This document shows, piece by piece, positions 9,860 through 19,846 of a DNA stretch of 64,000 bases. The notes beneath the pieces are model-generated. The model made no database searches. It saw only the letters and a program-made list of their open reading frames with translations, and was not told where the DNA came from. Made by a program: the position numbers and the translations under genes. The DNA comes from Bacillus spizizenii TU-B-10 (GTDB taxonomy: Bacteria > Bacillota > Bacilli > Bacillales > Bacillaceae): NCBI RefSeq assembly GCF_000227465.1, contig NC_016047.1:1840857-1904856 (forward strand). Reading direction: 5' to 3'. Within the stretch, counting starts at the first letter, position 1, and each line of letters starts with the position of its first letter.

Positions 9860-11074
9860 GTGAAGATAATTGTTCAAAAGTTCGGCGGAACATCTGTAAA
9901 AGATGATAAAGGCCGTAAACTGGCTTTAGAGCATATTAAAGAAGCAATCAGTGAAGGATATAAGGTTGTCGTTGTCGTTTCAGCGATGGGCCGGAAAGGA
10001 GACCCGTACGCTACAGATTCTTTGCTGGGACTGCTTTACGGCGATCAGTCAGCGATTTCTCCACGGGAGCAGGATTTGCTTTTATCTTGCGGAGAGACCA
10101 TTTCCTCTGTCGTCTTTACAAGCATGCTGCTTGATAACGGTGTGAAAGCTGCTGCGCTGACAGGGGCTCAGGCTGGCTTTTTAACGAATGATCAGCATAC
10201 CAATGCGAAAATCATTGAAATGAGACCGGAGCGTTTATTCGGTGTGCTCGCGAATCATGACGCTGTAGTCGTCGCAGGATTCCAGGGCGCAACTGAAAAA
10301 GGTGATACAACAACGATCGGCAGAGGGGGCAGCGACACGTCCGCAGCCGCACTCGGAGCAGCTGTTGACGCGGAATACATCGATATTTTCACCGATGTAG
10401 AAGGTGTGATGACTGCTGACCCGAGAGTGGTGGAAAATGCGAAACCGCTTCCTGTCGTGACATATACAGAAATTTGCAACCTGGCGTATCAAGGGGCGAA
10501 GGTCATTCATCCGCGGGCTGTGGAAATTGCGATGCAGGCCAAGGTTCCGATCCGTGTCCGTTCGACTTATTCGAAAGATAAGGGCACATTGGTGACATCG
10601 CATCACTCTTCCAAAGTCGGAAGCGATGTTTTTGAAAGGCTGATTACGGGAATTGCCCATGTCAAAGATGTCACTCAGTTCAAAGTGCCTGCCAAAATTG
10701 GCCAGTATAACGTTCAGACTGAAGTGTTCAAGGCGATGGCGAATGCGGGAATCAGTGTCGATTTCTTTAACATTACACCTAGTGAAATCGTATATACGGT
10801 GGCTGGGAATAAAACAGAAACAGCTCAGCGTATTTTAATGGATATGGGCTATGATCCGATGGTAACCAGAAATTGCGCGAAAGTATCGGCGGTCGGAGCG
10901 GGCATTATGGGTGTTCCTGGTGTCACATCGAAAATCGTTTCTGCTCTTTCAGAAAAAGAAATTCCGATCCTTCAGTCGGCTGACAGCCATACGACGATAT
11001 GGGTGCTTGTCCATGAAGCCGATATGGGACCTGCTGTAAACGCTTTGCATGAAGTGTTTGAACTTTCCAAGTAA
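9860..11074 (+). CDS. dapG: aspartokinase I (diaminopimelate-sensitive)
   Basis: 404 residues. It phosphorylates aspartate at the head of the diaminopimelate route. The kinase domain begins VQKFGGTSVKD and shows TTIGRGGSDTSA (about 151-162). Two C-terminal ACT domains (from about residue 265; FNITPSEIVYTVAG, IPILQSADSHTTIW) bind the feedback ligand. B. subtilis DapG is inhibited by meso-diaminopimelate (established knowledge). The open frame reaches back to a GTG at 9851, but TTGGAGTGA occupies that position, so GTG at 9860 is the likely start. dapA follows after 30 bases. Confidence 0.96.
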   Translation: MKIIVQKFGGTSVKDDKGRKLALEHIKEAISEGYKVVVVVSAMGRKGDPYATDSLLGLLYGDQSAISPREQDLLLSCGETISSVVFTSMLLDNGVKAAALTGAQAGFLTNDQHTNAKIIEMRPERLFGVLANHDAVVVAGFQGATEKGDTTTIGRGGSDTSAAALGAAVDAEYIDIFTDVEGVMTADPRVVENAKPLPVVTYTEICNLAYQGAKVIHPRAVEIAMQAKVPIRVRSTYSKDKGTLVTSHHSSKVGSDVFERLITGIAHVKDVTQFKVPAKIGQYNVQTEVFKAMANAGISVDFFNITPSEIVYTVAGNKTETAQRILMDMGYDPMVTRNCAKVSAVGAGIMGVPGVTSKIVSALSEKEIPILQSADSHTTIWVLVHEADMGPAVNALHEVFELSK

Positions 11075-11104
11075 ATGTGATTGAATCATGATGAGGTGAA
11101 TAAA

Positions 11105-11977
11105 ATGAATTTCGGAAATGTGTCTACAGCGATGATTACACCCTTTGACAATAAAGGGAACGTAGACTTTCAAAAACTGTCTACACTGATTGATTACTTG
11201 TTGAAAAACGGAACGGATTCTTTAGTAGTAGCGGGAACAACTGGAGAATCTCCGACCCTTTCAACTGAAGAAAAAATTGCGCTTTTTGAATATACGGTAA
11301 AAGAAGTGAACGGTCGGGTGCCGGTTATTGCGGGTACTGGAAGCAACAACACGAAAGATTCCATTAAGCTGACAAAAAAAGCTGAGGAAGCGGGCGTAGA
11401 CGCAGTCATGCTTGTTACGCCTTATTACAATAAGCCTTCTCAAGAAGGAATGTACCAGCATTTTAAAGCAATTGCGGCTGAAACGTCTCTTCCGGTTATG
11501 CTTTATAATGTGCCGGGCCGTACGGTTGCTTCTCTTGCTCCTGAAACGACGATCCGTTTGGCGGCAGACATTCCGAATGTTGTTGCGATTAAAGAAGCGA
11601 GCGGAGACCTCGAAGCGATTACAAAAATTGTTGCAGAAACGCCGGAAGACTTCTCTGTCTATTCAGGGGATGACGCCCTGACGCTTCCTATTCTCTCAGT
11701 TGGAGGAAGAGGAGTTGTGTCAGTGGCGAGCCATATCGCAGGCTCTGATATGCAGCAAATGATCAAAAATTATACGAATGGGCAAACAGCTAATGCGGCA
11801 CTGATTCATCAGAAACTGCTGCCGATTATGAAGGAACTGTTTAAAGCGCCTAATCCTGCTCCTGTCAAAACAGCGCTTCAGCTGAGAGGCCTTGATGTCG
11901 GTTCAGTGCGTCTTCCTCTTGTTCCGTTAACCGAGGATGAACGTCTGAGCTTAAGCAGCACGATCAGCGAACTGTAA
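11105..11977 (+). CDS. dapA: 4-hydroxy-tetrahydrodipicolinate synthase
   Basis: 290-residue TIM-barrel aldolase condensing pyruvate with aspartate semialdehyde. Motifs: GTTGESPTL (about 43-51), the YNVPGRT loop, and the Schiff-base Lys in VVAIKEASGD (about 159-168). Its product feeds both lysine/diaminopimelate and, in the mother cell, DpaAB. The frame extends upstream to 11081, but ATGAGGTGA at 11089-11097 sets ATG at 11105 as the start, matching family length. Confidence 0.97.
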   Translation: MNFGNVSTAMITPFDNKGNVDFQKLSTLIDYLLKNGTDSLVVAGTTGESPTLSTEEKIALFEYTVKEVNGRVPVIAGTGSNNTKDSIKLTKKAEEAGVDAVMLVTPYYNKPSQEGMYQHFKAIAAETSLPVMLYNVPGRTVASLAPETTIRLAADIPNVVAIKEASGDLEAITKIVAETPEDFSVYSGDDALTLPILSVGGRGVVSVASHIAGSDMQQMIKNYTNGQTANAALIHQKLLPIMKELFKAPNPAPVKTALQLRGLDVGSVRLPLVPLTEDERLSLSSTISEL

Positions 11978-12004
11978 GAAAAATTTCATACAGTGAAACA
12001 AACG

Positions 12005-12043
12005 CGGTCATTCTCACATTCAGCTGAGTTTGACCGTTTCTTA
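12005..12043 (+). terminator. possible weak terminator after dapA
   Basis: CGGTCA (12005-12010) pairs with TGACCG (12031-12036), with a long loop and TTTCTTAT after it. The short stem makes it a weak candidate. Confidence 0.4.
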
Positions 12044-12078
12044 TACATATTGGTTTTCCCTAAACCTTCTGCTTTATC

Positions 12079-12108
12079 TTGTTTTCTAAATTTACTTTCA
12101 GTTATAAT
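12079..12108 (+). promoter_or_regulatory. sigma A promoter of rnjB
   Basis: TTGTTT (12079-12084), 18 bases, then a perfect TATAAT (12103-12108). Confidence 0.65.
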
Positions 12109-12155
12109 AGGAACAAGTGATGATGGACGGGTATGAGACTAGGAGGATATAGATT

Positions 12156-13823
12156 TTGAAAAAGAAAAATACAGAAAACGTTAGAATTATCGCCCTTGGC
12201 GGTGTCGGAGAAATTGGGAAGAACCTTTATGTCATCGAAATTGACTCAGACATATTTGTTGTAGATGCCGGCCTTATGCATCCAGAAAACGAAATGCTCG
12301 GTATTGATGTGGTGATTCCTGACATATCATATTTGATTGAACGGGCTGACCGCGTCAAGGCAATCTTTTTAACGCACGGGCACGATGAAAATATCGGCGG
12401 CGTTTTTTACTTATTGAACAAGCTGTCCGTTCCAGTGTACGGAACAAAGCTGACGCTTGCGCTATTAAGAGAAAAATTAAAACAATACGGACATAACCGA
12501 AAAACTGATTTAAGAGAAATTCACTCCAAATCTGTCATTACATTTGAATCGACTAAAGTATCGTTCTTTAGAACGATTCACAGCATCCCTGATTCTGTAG
12601 GTGTGAGTCTTAAAACATCACTTGGATCTATTGTATGCACGGGAGACTTCAAATTTGACCAAACGCCTGCACTTAACCAAACGTGCGACATTGGCGAGAT
12701 CGCCAAGATCGGCAATAGCGGCGTACTTGCCCTGCTTTCCGACAGTGCAAATGCGGAGCGCCCGGGCTATACACCTTCGGAAGCTGCTGTCAGCGGAGAA
12801 ATTTCGGACGCGCTGTATAATTCAGTGAACCGGGTGATTATTGCTGTTTTTGCATCCAATATTAACCGGATCCAGCAAGTCATTCATGCAGCGGCTCAAA
12901 ATGGCAGAAAGATTGCCGTTGCCGGAAAAAATCTTCAATCTGTCCTGCAGCTGGCAAGAAAGCTCGGATATATTGAAGCAGATGATGAAATGTTTATTTC
13001 TGTACAGGATGTCAAGAAATATCCGAAGCGCGAAGTGGCCATTATTACAGCCGGCAGCCAAGGTGAACCGTTAGCTGCACTGACAAGAATGGCAAACAAA
13101 GCCCATAAACAGCTGAACATTGAAGAAGGGGATACGGTTGTCATTGCGTCAACTCCAATCCCTGGGCAGGAACTCATTTATTCTAAAACAGTAGATCTTC
13201 TTGCGAGAGCCGGTGCACAAGTCATCTTTGCACAAAAGCGTGTCCATGTATCTGGCCACGGCTCACAAGAAGAGTTAAAGCTGATGATCAATCTGCTTAA
13301 ACCAAAATATTTAATTCCTGTAAACGGCGAATACAGAATGCAAAAAGCTCATTCAAAAATCGCTGAAGAAATCGGCATGAAGCGCAGTGATATCTTCTTA
13401 ATTGAAAAAGGAGACGTCGTTGAATTCCGCGGCCAAAACGTAAAAATTGGGGATAAAGTTCCGTACGGCAATATTTTAATTGATGGTTTGGGTGTCGGTG
13501 ATATCGGCAATATCGTATTAAGAGACCGCCGCTTGCTTTCACAGGACGGAATTTTAATCGTTGTCATTACACTTGATAAACAAAAGAAACATCTTGTATC
13601 AGGACCAGAAATTATCACTCGCGGTTTTGTTTATGTAAGAGAATCTGAAGGCCTTATCGTACAGGCTACTGAGCTTGTCCGTTCCATCGTGACAGAAGCG
13701 ACTGAAACATCAAATGTTGAATGGTCAACGCTGAAGCAGGCAATGCGAGATGCTTTGAACCAATTCCTATATGAAAAAACGAAACGCAAACCGATGATCA
13801 TCCCAATTATTATGGAAGTATAA
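12156..13823 (+). CDS. rnjB: ribonuclease J2
   Basis: 555-residue metallo-beta-lactamase/beta-CASP nuclease, partner of RNase J1 in RNA decay. The zinc signature HxHxDH is degenerate here: HGHDEN (about residues 74-79), as is typical of J2, which has weak exonuclease activity alone (established knowledge). Other segments: beta-CASP motif region VHVSGHGSQEELK (about 365-377) and the C-terminal oligomerisation domain. The start is TTG behind AGGAGGAT. A promoter and a terminator flank it, so it forms a single-gene unit. Confidence 0.96.
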   Translation: MKKKNTENVRIIALGGVGEIGKNLYVIEIDSDIFVVDAGLMHPENEMLGIDVVIPDISYLIERADRVKAIFLTHGHDENIGGVFYLLNKLSVPVYGTKLTLALLREKLKQYGHNRKTDLREIHSKSVITFESTKVSFFRTIHSIPDSVGVSLKTSLGSIVCTGDFKFDQTPALNQTCDIGEIAKIGNSGVLALLSDSANAERPGYTPSEAAVSGEISDALYNSVNRVIIAVFASNINRIQQVIHAAAQNGRKIAVAGKNLQSVLQLARKLGYIEADDEMFISVQDVKKYPKREVAIITAGSQGEPLAALTRMANKAHKQLNIEEGDTVVIASTPIPGQELIYSKTVDLLARAGAQVIFAQKRVHVSGHGSQEELKLMINLLKPKYLIPVNGEYRMQKAHSKIAEEIGMKRSDIFLIEKGDVVEFRGQNVKIGDKVPYGNILIDGLGVGDIGNIVLRDRRLLSQDGILIVVITLDKQKKHLVSGPEIITRGFVYVRESEGLIVQATELVRSIVTEATETSNVEWSTLKQAMRDALNQFLYEKTKRKPMIIPIIMEV

Positions 13824-13832
13824 TGTCTGACT

Positions 13833-13865
13833 AAAGACCGGAGCTGCTCCGGTCTTTATTTTTTT
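13833..13865 (+). terminator. terminator after rnjB
   Basis: AAAGACCGGA (13833-13842) pairs with TCCGGTCTTT (13848-13857), followed by ATTTTTTT. Confidence 0.93.
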
Positions 13866-13894
13866 GCCTTTCAAGCCGGGATTGAATTGAGTAT

Positions 13895-13913
13895 CTTTGT
13901 TCATAATACAAAG
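13895..13913 (+). promoter_or_regulatory. inverted repeat upstream of tepA
   Basis: CTTTGT-TCATAAT-ACAAAG is a perfect 6-base inverted repeat 26 bases before the tepA start. It encloses a -10-like CATAAT, so it may be an operator or sporulation promoter element. No regulator can be named. Confidence 0.35.
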
Positions 13914-13939
13914 AGAAATTCGGAAAGGGTGAAAGCGAA

Positions 13940-14677
13940 ATGGATCATCGTATGGAAAACGCAGAAGAAGAGCGTCCTGAAAAAAATGACGCGAAAGACA
14001 GCATTATGAATAAAATACAGCAGCTTGGTGAAACGACGCTTCCGCAGCTGCCCCAAGATACAAATATTCATTGTCTGACCATTATCGGACAAATAGAAGG
14101 CCATGTTCAGCTTCCTCCGCAAAACAAAACAACAAAATATGAGCATGTCATCCCGCAGATTGTGGCAATTGAACAGAATCCCAAAATTGAAGGCCTGCTG
14201 ATTATATTAAATACTGTCGGAGGAGATGTTGAGGCGGGTCTCGCAATAGCGGAAATGCTGGCATCATTATCAAAACCGACCGTTTCCATCGTGCTTGGCG
14301 GAGGGCATTCCATCGGCGTTCCGATTGCGGTATCCTGTGATTACAGCTATATTGCTGAAACAGCAACGATGACGATTCATCCCGTTCGGCTGACAGGGCT
14401 GGTAATTGGTGTGCCGCAAACGTTTGAATACCTGGATAAGATGCAAGAAAGAGTTGTTAAATTTGTAACAAGCCACTCAAATGTAAACGAAGATAAGTTC
14501 AAAGAGCTGATGTTTTCAAAAGGAAACTTAACACGCGACATCGGAACAAATGTCGTTGGTAAGGATGCTGTCGAGTACGGATTGATCGATCACGTCGGAG
14601 GAGTCGGACAAGCGATCAATAAACTGAACGAGCTGATCGAGGAAGCAAGAGCAGAAGAAGGACGGATGATTCAATGA
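13940..14677 (+). CDS. tepA: ClpP-like serine protease TepA
   Basis: 245 residues of the ClpP/crotonase-like protease fold. [14 protein letters not shown] (about 94-107) is followed by GGGHSIGVP with the nucleophile Ser at about 124. TepA was described as a translocation-enhancing or spore-related peptidase in B. subtilis. Its substrate is not settled. The start is ATG with AAAGGGTGAAAG upstream. Its stop overlaps the start of ylzJ (ATGA), so the two genes are translationally coupled. Confidence 0.93.
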   Translation: MDHRMENAEEERPEKNDAKDSIMNKIQQLGETTLPQLPQDTNIHCLTIIGQIEGHVQLPPQNKTTKYEHVIPQIVAIEQNPKIEGLLIILNTVGGDVEAGLAIAEMLASLSKPTVSIVLGGGHSIGVPIAVSCDYSYIAETATMTIHPVRLTGLVIGVPQTFEYLDKMQERVVKFVTSHSNVNEDKFKELMFSKGNLTRDIGTNVVGKDAVEYGLIDHVGGVGQAINKLNELIEEARAEEGRMIQ

Positions 14678-14886
14678 TTCTGTATACTATGATGCCGCAG
14701 GAAATTGTTTTTGCTGAACAGAACCAACAGACAAGCGCACATGAGCAAATTGAATATAGAGGTGTGCCGCTTCTTGTCGAGATGAAAGGCAATGAAGCGG
14801 AAGTTATTCAAATCATGAGCACAAATCCAATGCATTTTCTGCACCCGGACATTTCACCGGGACAAAAGCTGAAATTAAACGTATAA
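14674..14886 (+). CDS. ylzJ: YlzJ-like small protein
   Basis: 70 residues, mixed and soluble, with no membrane segment. It starts at ATG overlapping the tepA stop by four bases and ends before a weak hairpin. Conserved features visible: N-terminal [13 protein letters not shown] and C-terminal [10 protein letters not shown]. It belongs to the YlzJ-like family found beside tepA in bacilli. No function is known to me, and coupling to tepA suggests a shared role. Confidence 0.85.
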   Translation: MILYTMMPQEIVFAEQNQQTSAHEQIEYRGVPLLVEMKGNEAEVIQIMSTNPMHFLHPDISPGQKLKLNV

Positions 14887-14914
14887 GATCCACCCCTTTT
14901 TTAAGGGCAAAATA

Positions 14915-14923
14915 TGCTATAAT
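14915..14923 (+). promoter_or_regulatory. extended -10 promoter of spoIIIE
   Basis: TGCTATAAT is an extended -10 element with a perfect TATAAT (14918-14923). No good -35 is present at 16-18 bases. Confidence 0.6.
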
Positions 14924-14945
14924 AGGGGAATCCTACAGAAAAAAC

Positions 14946-14971
14946 GCAGCCTGTAATCGGCTGCTTTCTTC
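14946..14971 (+). terminator. hairpin with short T run before spoIIIE
   Basis: GCAGCC (14946-14951), 7-base loop, GGCTGC (14959-14964), TTTCTTC. It lies after ylzJ but also downstream of the TGCTATAAT promoter. It can therefore end the tepA-ylzJ transcript and attenuate spoIIIE transcription. Confidence 0.5.
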
Positions 14972-15015
14972 ATTATGTATGAACTTATATTTTTTAACGC
15001 AGTAAGGTGATGAGT

Positions 15016-17376
15016 GTGGCAAAGAAAAAACGAAAATCAAGAAAAAAACAGGCGAAACAGCTCAATATAAAATACGAACTCAACGGATTGCTGTGTATAG
15101 CCATTTCAATTATTGCGATTCTGCAGCTGGGGGTAGTCGGGCAAACCTTTATTTACTTGTTCCGCTTTTTTGCTGGAGAGTGGTTTATTTTATGCTTGTT
15201 AGGTTTATTAGTGTTAGGAGTCTCGCTGTTTTGGAAGAAGAAAACGCCAAGCTTATTAACGAGACGAAAGGCCGGATTGTACTGTATTATTGCAAGCATA
15301 TTGCTGCTTTCTCACGTGCAGCTGTTTAAAAATTTGACGCACAAAGGGTCTATTGAGTCCGCAAGCGTGGTGCGCAACACATGGGAATTGTTTTTGATGG
15401 ACATGAAAGGCAGCTCCGCTTCACCTGATTTAGGCGGAGGGATGATCGGTGCGTTGCTATTTGCGGCTTCACACTTTTTATTTGCGTCAACTGGTTCTCA
15501 GATCATGGCGATTGTTATGATTTTGATCGGAATGATTTTAGTCACAGGGCGCTCTCTTCAAGAAACGCTGAAAAAGTGGATGAGCCCGATTGGCCGCTTT
15601 ATAAAAGAACAATGGTTTGCATTTATTGATGATATGAAATCCGTCAAAACCAATATGAAGTCATCGAAAAAAACGAAAGTGCCGAGCAAAAAACAAAAAC
15701 CGGCCCGCAAAAAACAGCAAATGGAACCGGAGCCTTCTGATGAAGAGGGGGATTTGGAAACGGTATCGCCTCTTATTCATTCAGAGCCGATTATCTCGAG
15801 TTTTTCAGATCGTAATGAAGATGAAGAGCCTCCAGTCATAGAAAAACGAGCTGAACCTGTACCAGAACCGATTCAGGACATCCAGACTGAGACAGGTGAT
15901 CAGGAAACTGTTTCTGCTCCGCCTATGACCTTTACGGAGCTAGAAAATAAGGATTATGAGATGCCGTCACTTGATTTACTGGCAGATCCGAAGCATACTG
16001 GCCAGCAGGCAGATAAAAAGAATATTTATGAAAATGCGAGAAAGCTCGAACGCACCTTCCAAAGCTTTGGCGTAAAGGCGAAAGTCACACAGGTTCATCT
16101 CGGGCCGGCCGTAACAAAATATGAAGTGTATCCTGATGTCGGAGTGAAGGTTAGCAAAATCGTCAATTTAAGCGATGATTTAGCGCTTGCACTTGCTGCA
16201 AAGGATATCAGGATCGAAGCGCCAATACCAGGCAAATCAGCAATCGGAATTGAGGTTCCGAACGCAGAAGTGGCGATGGTATCGCTGAAGGAAGTGCTGG
16301 ATTCTAAATTGAATGACAGACCGGACGCAAAGCTGCTAATTGGACTCGGCCGCAATATTTCAGGTGAAGCTGTGCTGGCTGAGTTAAACAAGATGCCCCA
16401 TCTTTTAGTCGCAGGCGCAACCGGAAGCGGGAAGAGCGTCTGTGTCAACGGCATTATTACGAGTATTTTGATGCGCGCGAAACCGCATGAAGTGAAAATG
16501 ATGATGATCGATCCTAAAATGGTAGAGCTGAATGTCTACAACGGGATTCCGCATTTGCTTGCTCCGGTTGTAACTGATCCGAAGAAAGCGTCACAGGCTT
16601 TGAAAAAGGTTGTCAATGAAATGGAGCGGCGGTACGAATTATTTTCTCATACGGGTACAAGAAATATTGAAGGATACAATGATTATATAAAACGTGCCAA
16701 CGAAGAAGGAGCGAAACAGCCGGAGCTGCCGTATATCGTTGTGATTGTGGACGAGCTTGCCGATCTCATGATGGTCGCTTCATCTGATGTGGAGGATTCA
16801 ATTACGAGATTGTCCCAAATGGCGCGGGCTGCCGGCATCCATCTCATTATTGCGACACAGCGGCCGTCGGTTGACGTTATCACAGGGGTCATCAAAGCGA
16901 ATATTCCGTCACGAATCGCGTTCAGCGTATCTTCACAGACGGATTCAAGGACGATTCTTGACATGGGTGGCGCTGAGAAGCTGCTCGGCCGCGGCGATAT
17001 GCTGTTTTTGCCTGTCGGGGCTAATAAACCTGTCCGTGTGCAGGGAGCATTTTTGTCGGATGACGAAGTGGAAAAGGTCGTCGACCATGTGATTACGCAG
17101 CAGAAAGCGCAATATCAGGAAGAAATGATTCCTGATGAGACAACGGAAACTCATTCCGAAGTTACCGATGATCTTTATGATGAAGCTGTTGAATTAATCG
17201 TCGGCATGCAGACGGCATCTGTTTCAATGCTGCAAAGAAGATTCAGGATCGGTTATACGAGAGCGGCGCGCCTGATTGACGCCATGGAGGAACGGGGCGT
17301 TGTCGGGCCGTATGAAGGCAGCAAACCTAGGGAAGTCTTATTATCAAAAGAGAAATATGATGAGCTCTCTTCTTAA
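15016..17376 (+). CDS. spoIIIE: DNA translocase SpoIIIE (FtsK family)
   Basis: 786 residues. A hexameric ATP-driven pump that moves the chromosome into the forespore across the division septum. The N-terminus has a basic start ([11 protein letters not shown]) and about four membrane helices (about 20-175). A charged Pro/Glu-rich linker (about 210-315) follows, then the motor: Walker [10 protein letters not shown], Walker [13 protein letters not shown]. The C-terminal gamma winged helix ([20 protein letters not shown], about 737-756) reads SRS sites. The start is GTG 15016, five bases after AAGGTGA. GTG 15007 and ATG 15010 are in frame but overlap that site. Confidence 0.97.
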   Translation: MAKKKRKSRKKQAKQLNIKYELNGLLCIAISIIAILQLGVVGQTFIYLFRFFAGEWFILCLLGLLVLGVSLFWKKKTPSLLTRRKAGLYCIIASILLLSHVQLFKNLTHKGSIESASVVRNTWELFLMDMKGSSASPDLGGGMIGALLFAASHFLFASTGSQIMAIVMILIGMILVTGRSLQETLKKWMSPIGRFIKEQWFAFIDDMKSVKTNMKSSKKTKVPSKKQKPARKKQQMEPEPSDEEGDLETVSPLIHSEPIISSFSDRNEDEEPPVIEKRAEPVPEPIQDIQTETGDQETVSAPPMTFTELENKDYEMPSLDLLADPKHTGQQADKKNIYENARKLERTFQSFGVKAKVTQVHLGPAVTKYEVYPDVGVKVSKIVNLSDDLALALAAKDIRIEAPIPGKSAIGIEVPNAEVAMVSLKEVLDSKLNDRPDAKLLIGLGRNISGEAVLAELNKMPHLLVAGATGSGKSVCVNGIITSILMRAKPHEVKMMMIDPKMVELNVYNGIPHLLAPVVTDPKKASQALKKVVNEMERRYELFSHTGTRNIEGYNDYIKRANEEGAKQPELPYIVVIVDELADLMMVASSDVEDSITRLSQMARAAGIHLIIATQRPSVDVITGVIKANIPSRIAFSVSSQTDSRTILDMGGAEKLLGRGDMLFLPVGANKPVRVQGAFLSDDEVEKVVDHVITQQKAQYQEEMIPDETTETHSEVTDDLYDEAVELIVGMQTASVSMLQRRFRIGYTRAARLIDAMEERGVVGPYEGSKPREVLLSKEKYDELSS

Positions 17377-17519
17377 TGAAGGGAGTTCAGCTTTCTCCAG
17401 TTATCAATAATAACATTATGTAAACTGATAACCTTGCTATTTATTTTTTCGACAAAACATGATATAGTTGTCCCAATTGTTCAATAATTTTTATCGAAAG
17501 TGGTTTACGGAGGGGAAAC

Positions 17520-18245
17520 ATGTCTACAAAAGCTGATAATCGGCACTTGTATTTGAAAGTAATTGAACGAATTAAAGAGGATATAAAAAATGGCATCTAC
17601 ACTGAGAAGGAAAAGCTGCCTTCTGAATTTGAGCTTTCCAAAAAGCTTGGTGTCAGCAGAGCGACGCTTAGAGAAGCCTTGCGGATACTGGAAGAAGAGC
17701 ATGTCATTATCAGAAGACATGGTGTAGGCACTTTTGTCCATTCTAAGCCGTTATTTCTTTCGGGCATTGAACAGCTGAACAGTGTAACGAAGATGATAGA
17801 ACAAGCAAATATGACGCCTGGTACGATTTTTCTATCATCCCAAGTGCTTATGCCGTCTGAAGATGATATTAAGAGATTTCATTTGGAAGATGAGCAAGAA
17901 CTTTTTTACCTCGAACGAGTCAGAACAGCTAACGGACAGCCGATTGTGTATTGTATAGACAAAATTCCGATGGATATTTTGCCGAATTCTTTCTCTCATC
18001 AACAAGAATCCATGTTTGACCTGCTTGAGAAAAATTCAGGCTCCGTGATCAGCTATGCCGTGACTGATATTGAACCGATCGGCTATCATGATACCATTTC
18101 TCCAGTGCTGGAATGCGATCCAGAAACAGCTCTTTTGCTGTTAAAACAAACCCATTACGATCAGCACGATAAACCGGTGCTTTACTCATTAAACTATTTT
18201 AGAGCTGACAAATTCAGATTTCATGTTTTGCGTAAACGATTCTAA
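17520..18245 (+). CDS. ymfC: GntR-family transcription regulator (HutC/UTRA type)
   Basis: 241 residues. The N-terminal winged helix-turn-helix contains [23 protein letters not shown] (split as [12 protein letters not shown] and [10 protein letters not shown], about 36-58) followed by the wing HGVGTFV. The C-terminal UTRA ligand domain (about 90-240) includes [15 protein letters not shown]. The start is ATG behind GGAGGGG. It is followed by a weak terminator and the exporter gene ymfD, so control of ymfD is possible but unproven. The effector is unknown to me. Confidence 0.9.
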   Translation: MSTKADNRHLYLKVIERIKEDIKNGIYTEKEKLPSEFELSKKLGVSRATLREALRILEEEHVIIRRHGVGTFVHSKPLFLSGIEQLNSVTKMIEQANMTPGTIFLSSQVLMPSEDDIKRFHLEDEQELFYLERVRTANGQPIVYCIDKIPMDILPNSFSHQQESMFDLLEKNSGSVISYAVTDIEPIGYHDTISPVLECDPETALLLLKQTHYDQHDKPVLYSLNYFRADKFRFHVLRKRF

Positions 18246-18246
18246 A

Positions 18247-18275
18247 ACGGGCGCTGTGATGTGTCTGTTTTTTTA
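18247..18275 (+). terminator. terminator after ymfC
   Basis: ACGGGC (18247-18252) pairs with GTCTGT (18263-18268) using G-U pairs, then eight T residues. Confidence 0.55.
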
Positions 18276-18364
18276 TTTGCACTGATTCGTGTTTCTTTGT
18301 ACATACTTTCACTTCAGTTAACGCAACATATAAGGGATGACAAGAAAGTGAATGGGTGAAAATG

Positions 18365-19594
18365 TTGAGAGAGAAAAATGGAATGAAAAATATTATTGCA
18401 TTGTCTTCCGTACCGCTTGTGATGACACTAGGGAACTCCATGCTGATTCCTGTTCTTCCGATGATGGAGAAAAAGCTGTCAGTGACTTCATTTCAAGTGT
18501 CTTTAATCATTACTGTATATTCAGTAGTAGCGATTATTTGCATTCCGATTGCCGGATATTTGTCGGATCGATTCGGGAGAAAAAAAATATTGCTTCCATG
18601 CCTCCTCATTGCAGGATTAGGTGGGTTGGTGGCTGCTTTTGCCTCAACCTATATGAAAAATCCTTATGCTATGATTTTGGCGGGTCGGGTTCTTCAAGGT
18701 ATCGGCTCTGCAGGGGCAGCTCCTATCGTTATGCCGTTTATCGGCGATTTGTTTCAAGGAGACGATGAAAAGGTCAGCGCCGGCCTTGGTGATATTGAAA
18801 CTGCCAACACGTCAGGGAAGGTATTGAGTCCGATACTTGGCGCCTTACTGGCTTCCTGGTACTGGTTTGTCCCATTTTGGTTTATTCCGTTTTTCTGTTT
18901 GATCAGCTTTTTGCTCGTGTTGTTTCTGGTGGCCAAGCCTGAAGAAGATGAAGATGCGCCAGCAGTTTCTGAATTTATCAAGAGTGTGCGGAAAATCTTT
19001 AAACAGGATGGGCGCTGGCTTTATACGGTCTTTATTATCGGGTGTGTGATTATGTTTTTGTTATTTGGCGTATTATTTTATTTGTCAGATACGCTGGAGA
19101 ACAAGTATGACATTGACGGAGTGGCTAAAGGCGGATTACTGGCAATCCCACTTTTATTTTTGTCAACCAGTTCATTTATAGCAGGCAAAAAGATTGGCAA
19201 AGATAAAGTCCGAATGAAATTTTGCGTTGTTACGGGAATGATTCTGTTAACCCTGTCGTTTATTGCCTTGTGGTGGAACCACAGTTTTTATTTTTTATTT
19301 GTCTTTTTAAGCTTTGGCGGGATTGGGATTGGAATGGCGCTTCCTGCTTTAGATGCACTGATAACCGAAGGAATTGAAAGTGAGCAATGCGGAACCATTT
19401 CCTCCTTTTACAATAGCATGCGCTTTATAGGAGTAGCTCTCGGTCCACCTGTGTTTGCGGCATTAATGTCTAATGCAAACTGGCTGATTTTCATTCTATC
19501 GGCGTTTTGCAGCATCATTGCTTTATTCTTAGTGCTTTTTACTGTGGATGCTAAAAAAAGTGAAGAGGAAGAAAAAAACTTAGGGACGGTCTAG
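18365..19594 (+). CDS. ymfD: MFS exporter, bacillibactin efflux
   Basis: About 409 residues with 12 predicted membrane helices of the DHA1 drug:H+ antiporter type. The loop motif GYLSDRFGRKKIL (between helices 2 and 3) and the LQGIGSAGAAPIV motif of the efflux branch are visible. In B. subtilis this transporter (YmfD, also reported as YmfE) exports the siderophore bacillibactin under the MerR-type regulator Mta (established knowledge). The frame is open from GTG 18356. I prefer TTG 18365, five bases after GGGTGA, but 18356 cannot be ruled out. Confidence 0.88.
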   Translation: MREKNGMKNIIALSSVPLVMTLGNSMLIPVLPMMEKKLSVTSFQVSLIITVYSVVAIICIPIAGYLSDRFGRKKILLPCLLIAGLGGLVAAFASTYMKNPYAMILAGRVLQGIGSAGAAPIVMPFIGDLFQGDDEKVSAGLGDIETANTSGKVLSPILGALLASWYWFVPFWFIPFFCLISFLLVLFLVAKPEEDEDAPAVSEFIKSVRKIFKQDGRWLYTVFIIGCVIMFLLFGVLFYLSDTLENKYDIDGVAKGGLLAIPLLFLSTSSFIAGKKIGKDKVRMKFCVVTGMILLTLSFIALWWNHSFYFLFVFLSFGGIGIGMALPALDALITEGIESEQCGTISSFYNSMRFIGVALGPPVFAALMSNANWLIFILSAFCSIIALFLVLFTVDAKKSEEEEKNLGTV

Positions 19595-19609
19595 CCAACC
19601 GTCTTTTTT
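19585..19609 (+). terminator. terminator after ymfD
   Basis: GACGGT (19585-19590) pairs with ACCGTC (19598-19603), then TTTTTTG. The stem starts inside the last codons of ymfD. Confidence 0.85.
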
Positions 19610-19709
19610 GCTGTGATAGCGAAAAATCTTTCTCTCTTGCAGTTTACAACTGTCGTTCTGCAGGCGCAAACAGAGGTCTTTCAGGTAGAAAATGGATTAA
19701 CCTATACAG

Positions 19710-19740
19710 CCTCCGTCCTGTCGTGCGGAGGTTATTGTTT
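19710..19740 (+). other. hairpin upstream of ymfF
   Basis: CCTCCG (19710-19715) pairs with CGGAGG (19726-19731), followed by TTATTGTTT. It may be a second, weak terminator for readthrough from ymfD. Confidence 0.4.
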
Positions 19741-19758
19741 CCTTATAAATCCTACAGT

Positions 19759-19767
19759 TGCTATAAT
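19759..19767 (+). promoter_or_regulatory. extended -10 promoter of ymfF
   Basis: TGCTATAAT with perfect TATAAT at 19762-19767. The -35 is poor (TTTCCT at 18-base spacing). The leader to ymfF is about 75 bases. Confidence 0.5.
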
Positions 19768-19846
19768 TACATGAAAGAGTGTTTCTGCGGATGCTGAAAA
19801 TTGGTCATAATACATACTAATAAGAAATGAACGAAGGAGGTTCCAT

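Noticed and set aside
10235..10660. 141-codon minus-strand frame inside dapG
   Set aside because: Its sequence mirrors dapG codons and is rich in Arg, Cys and His. No independent signals were found.
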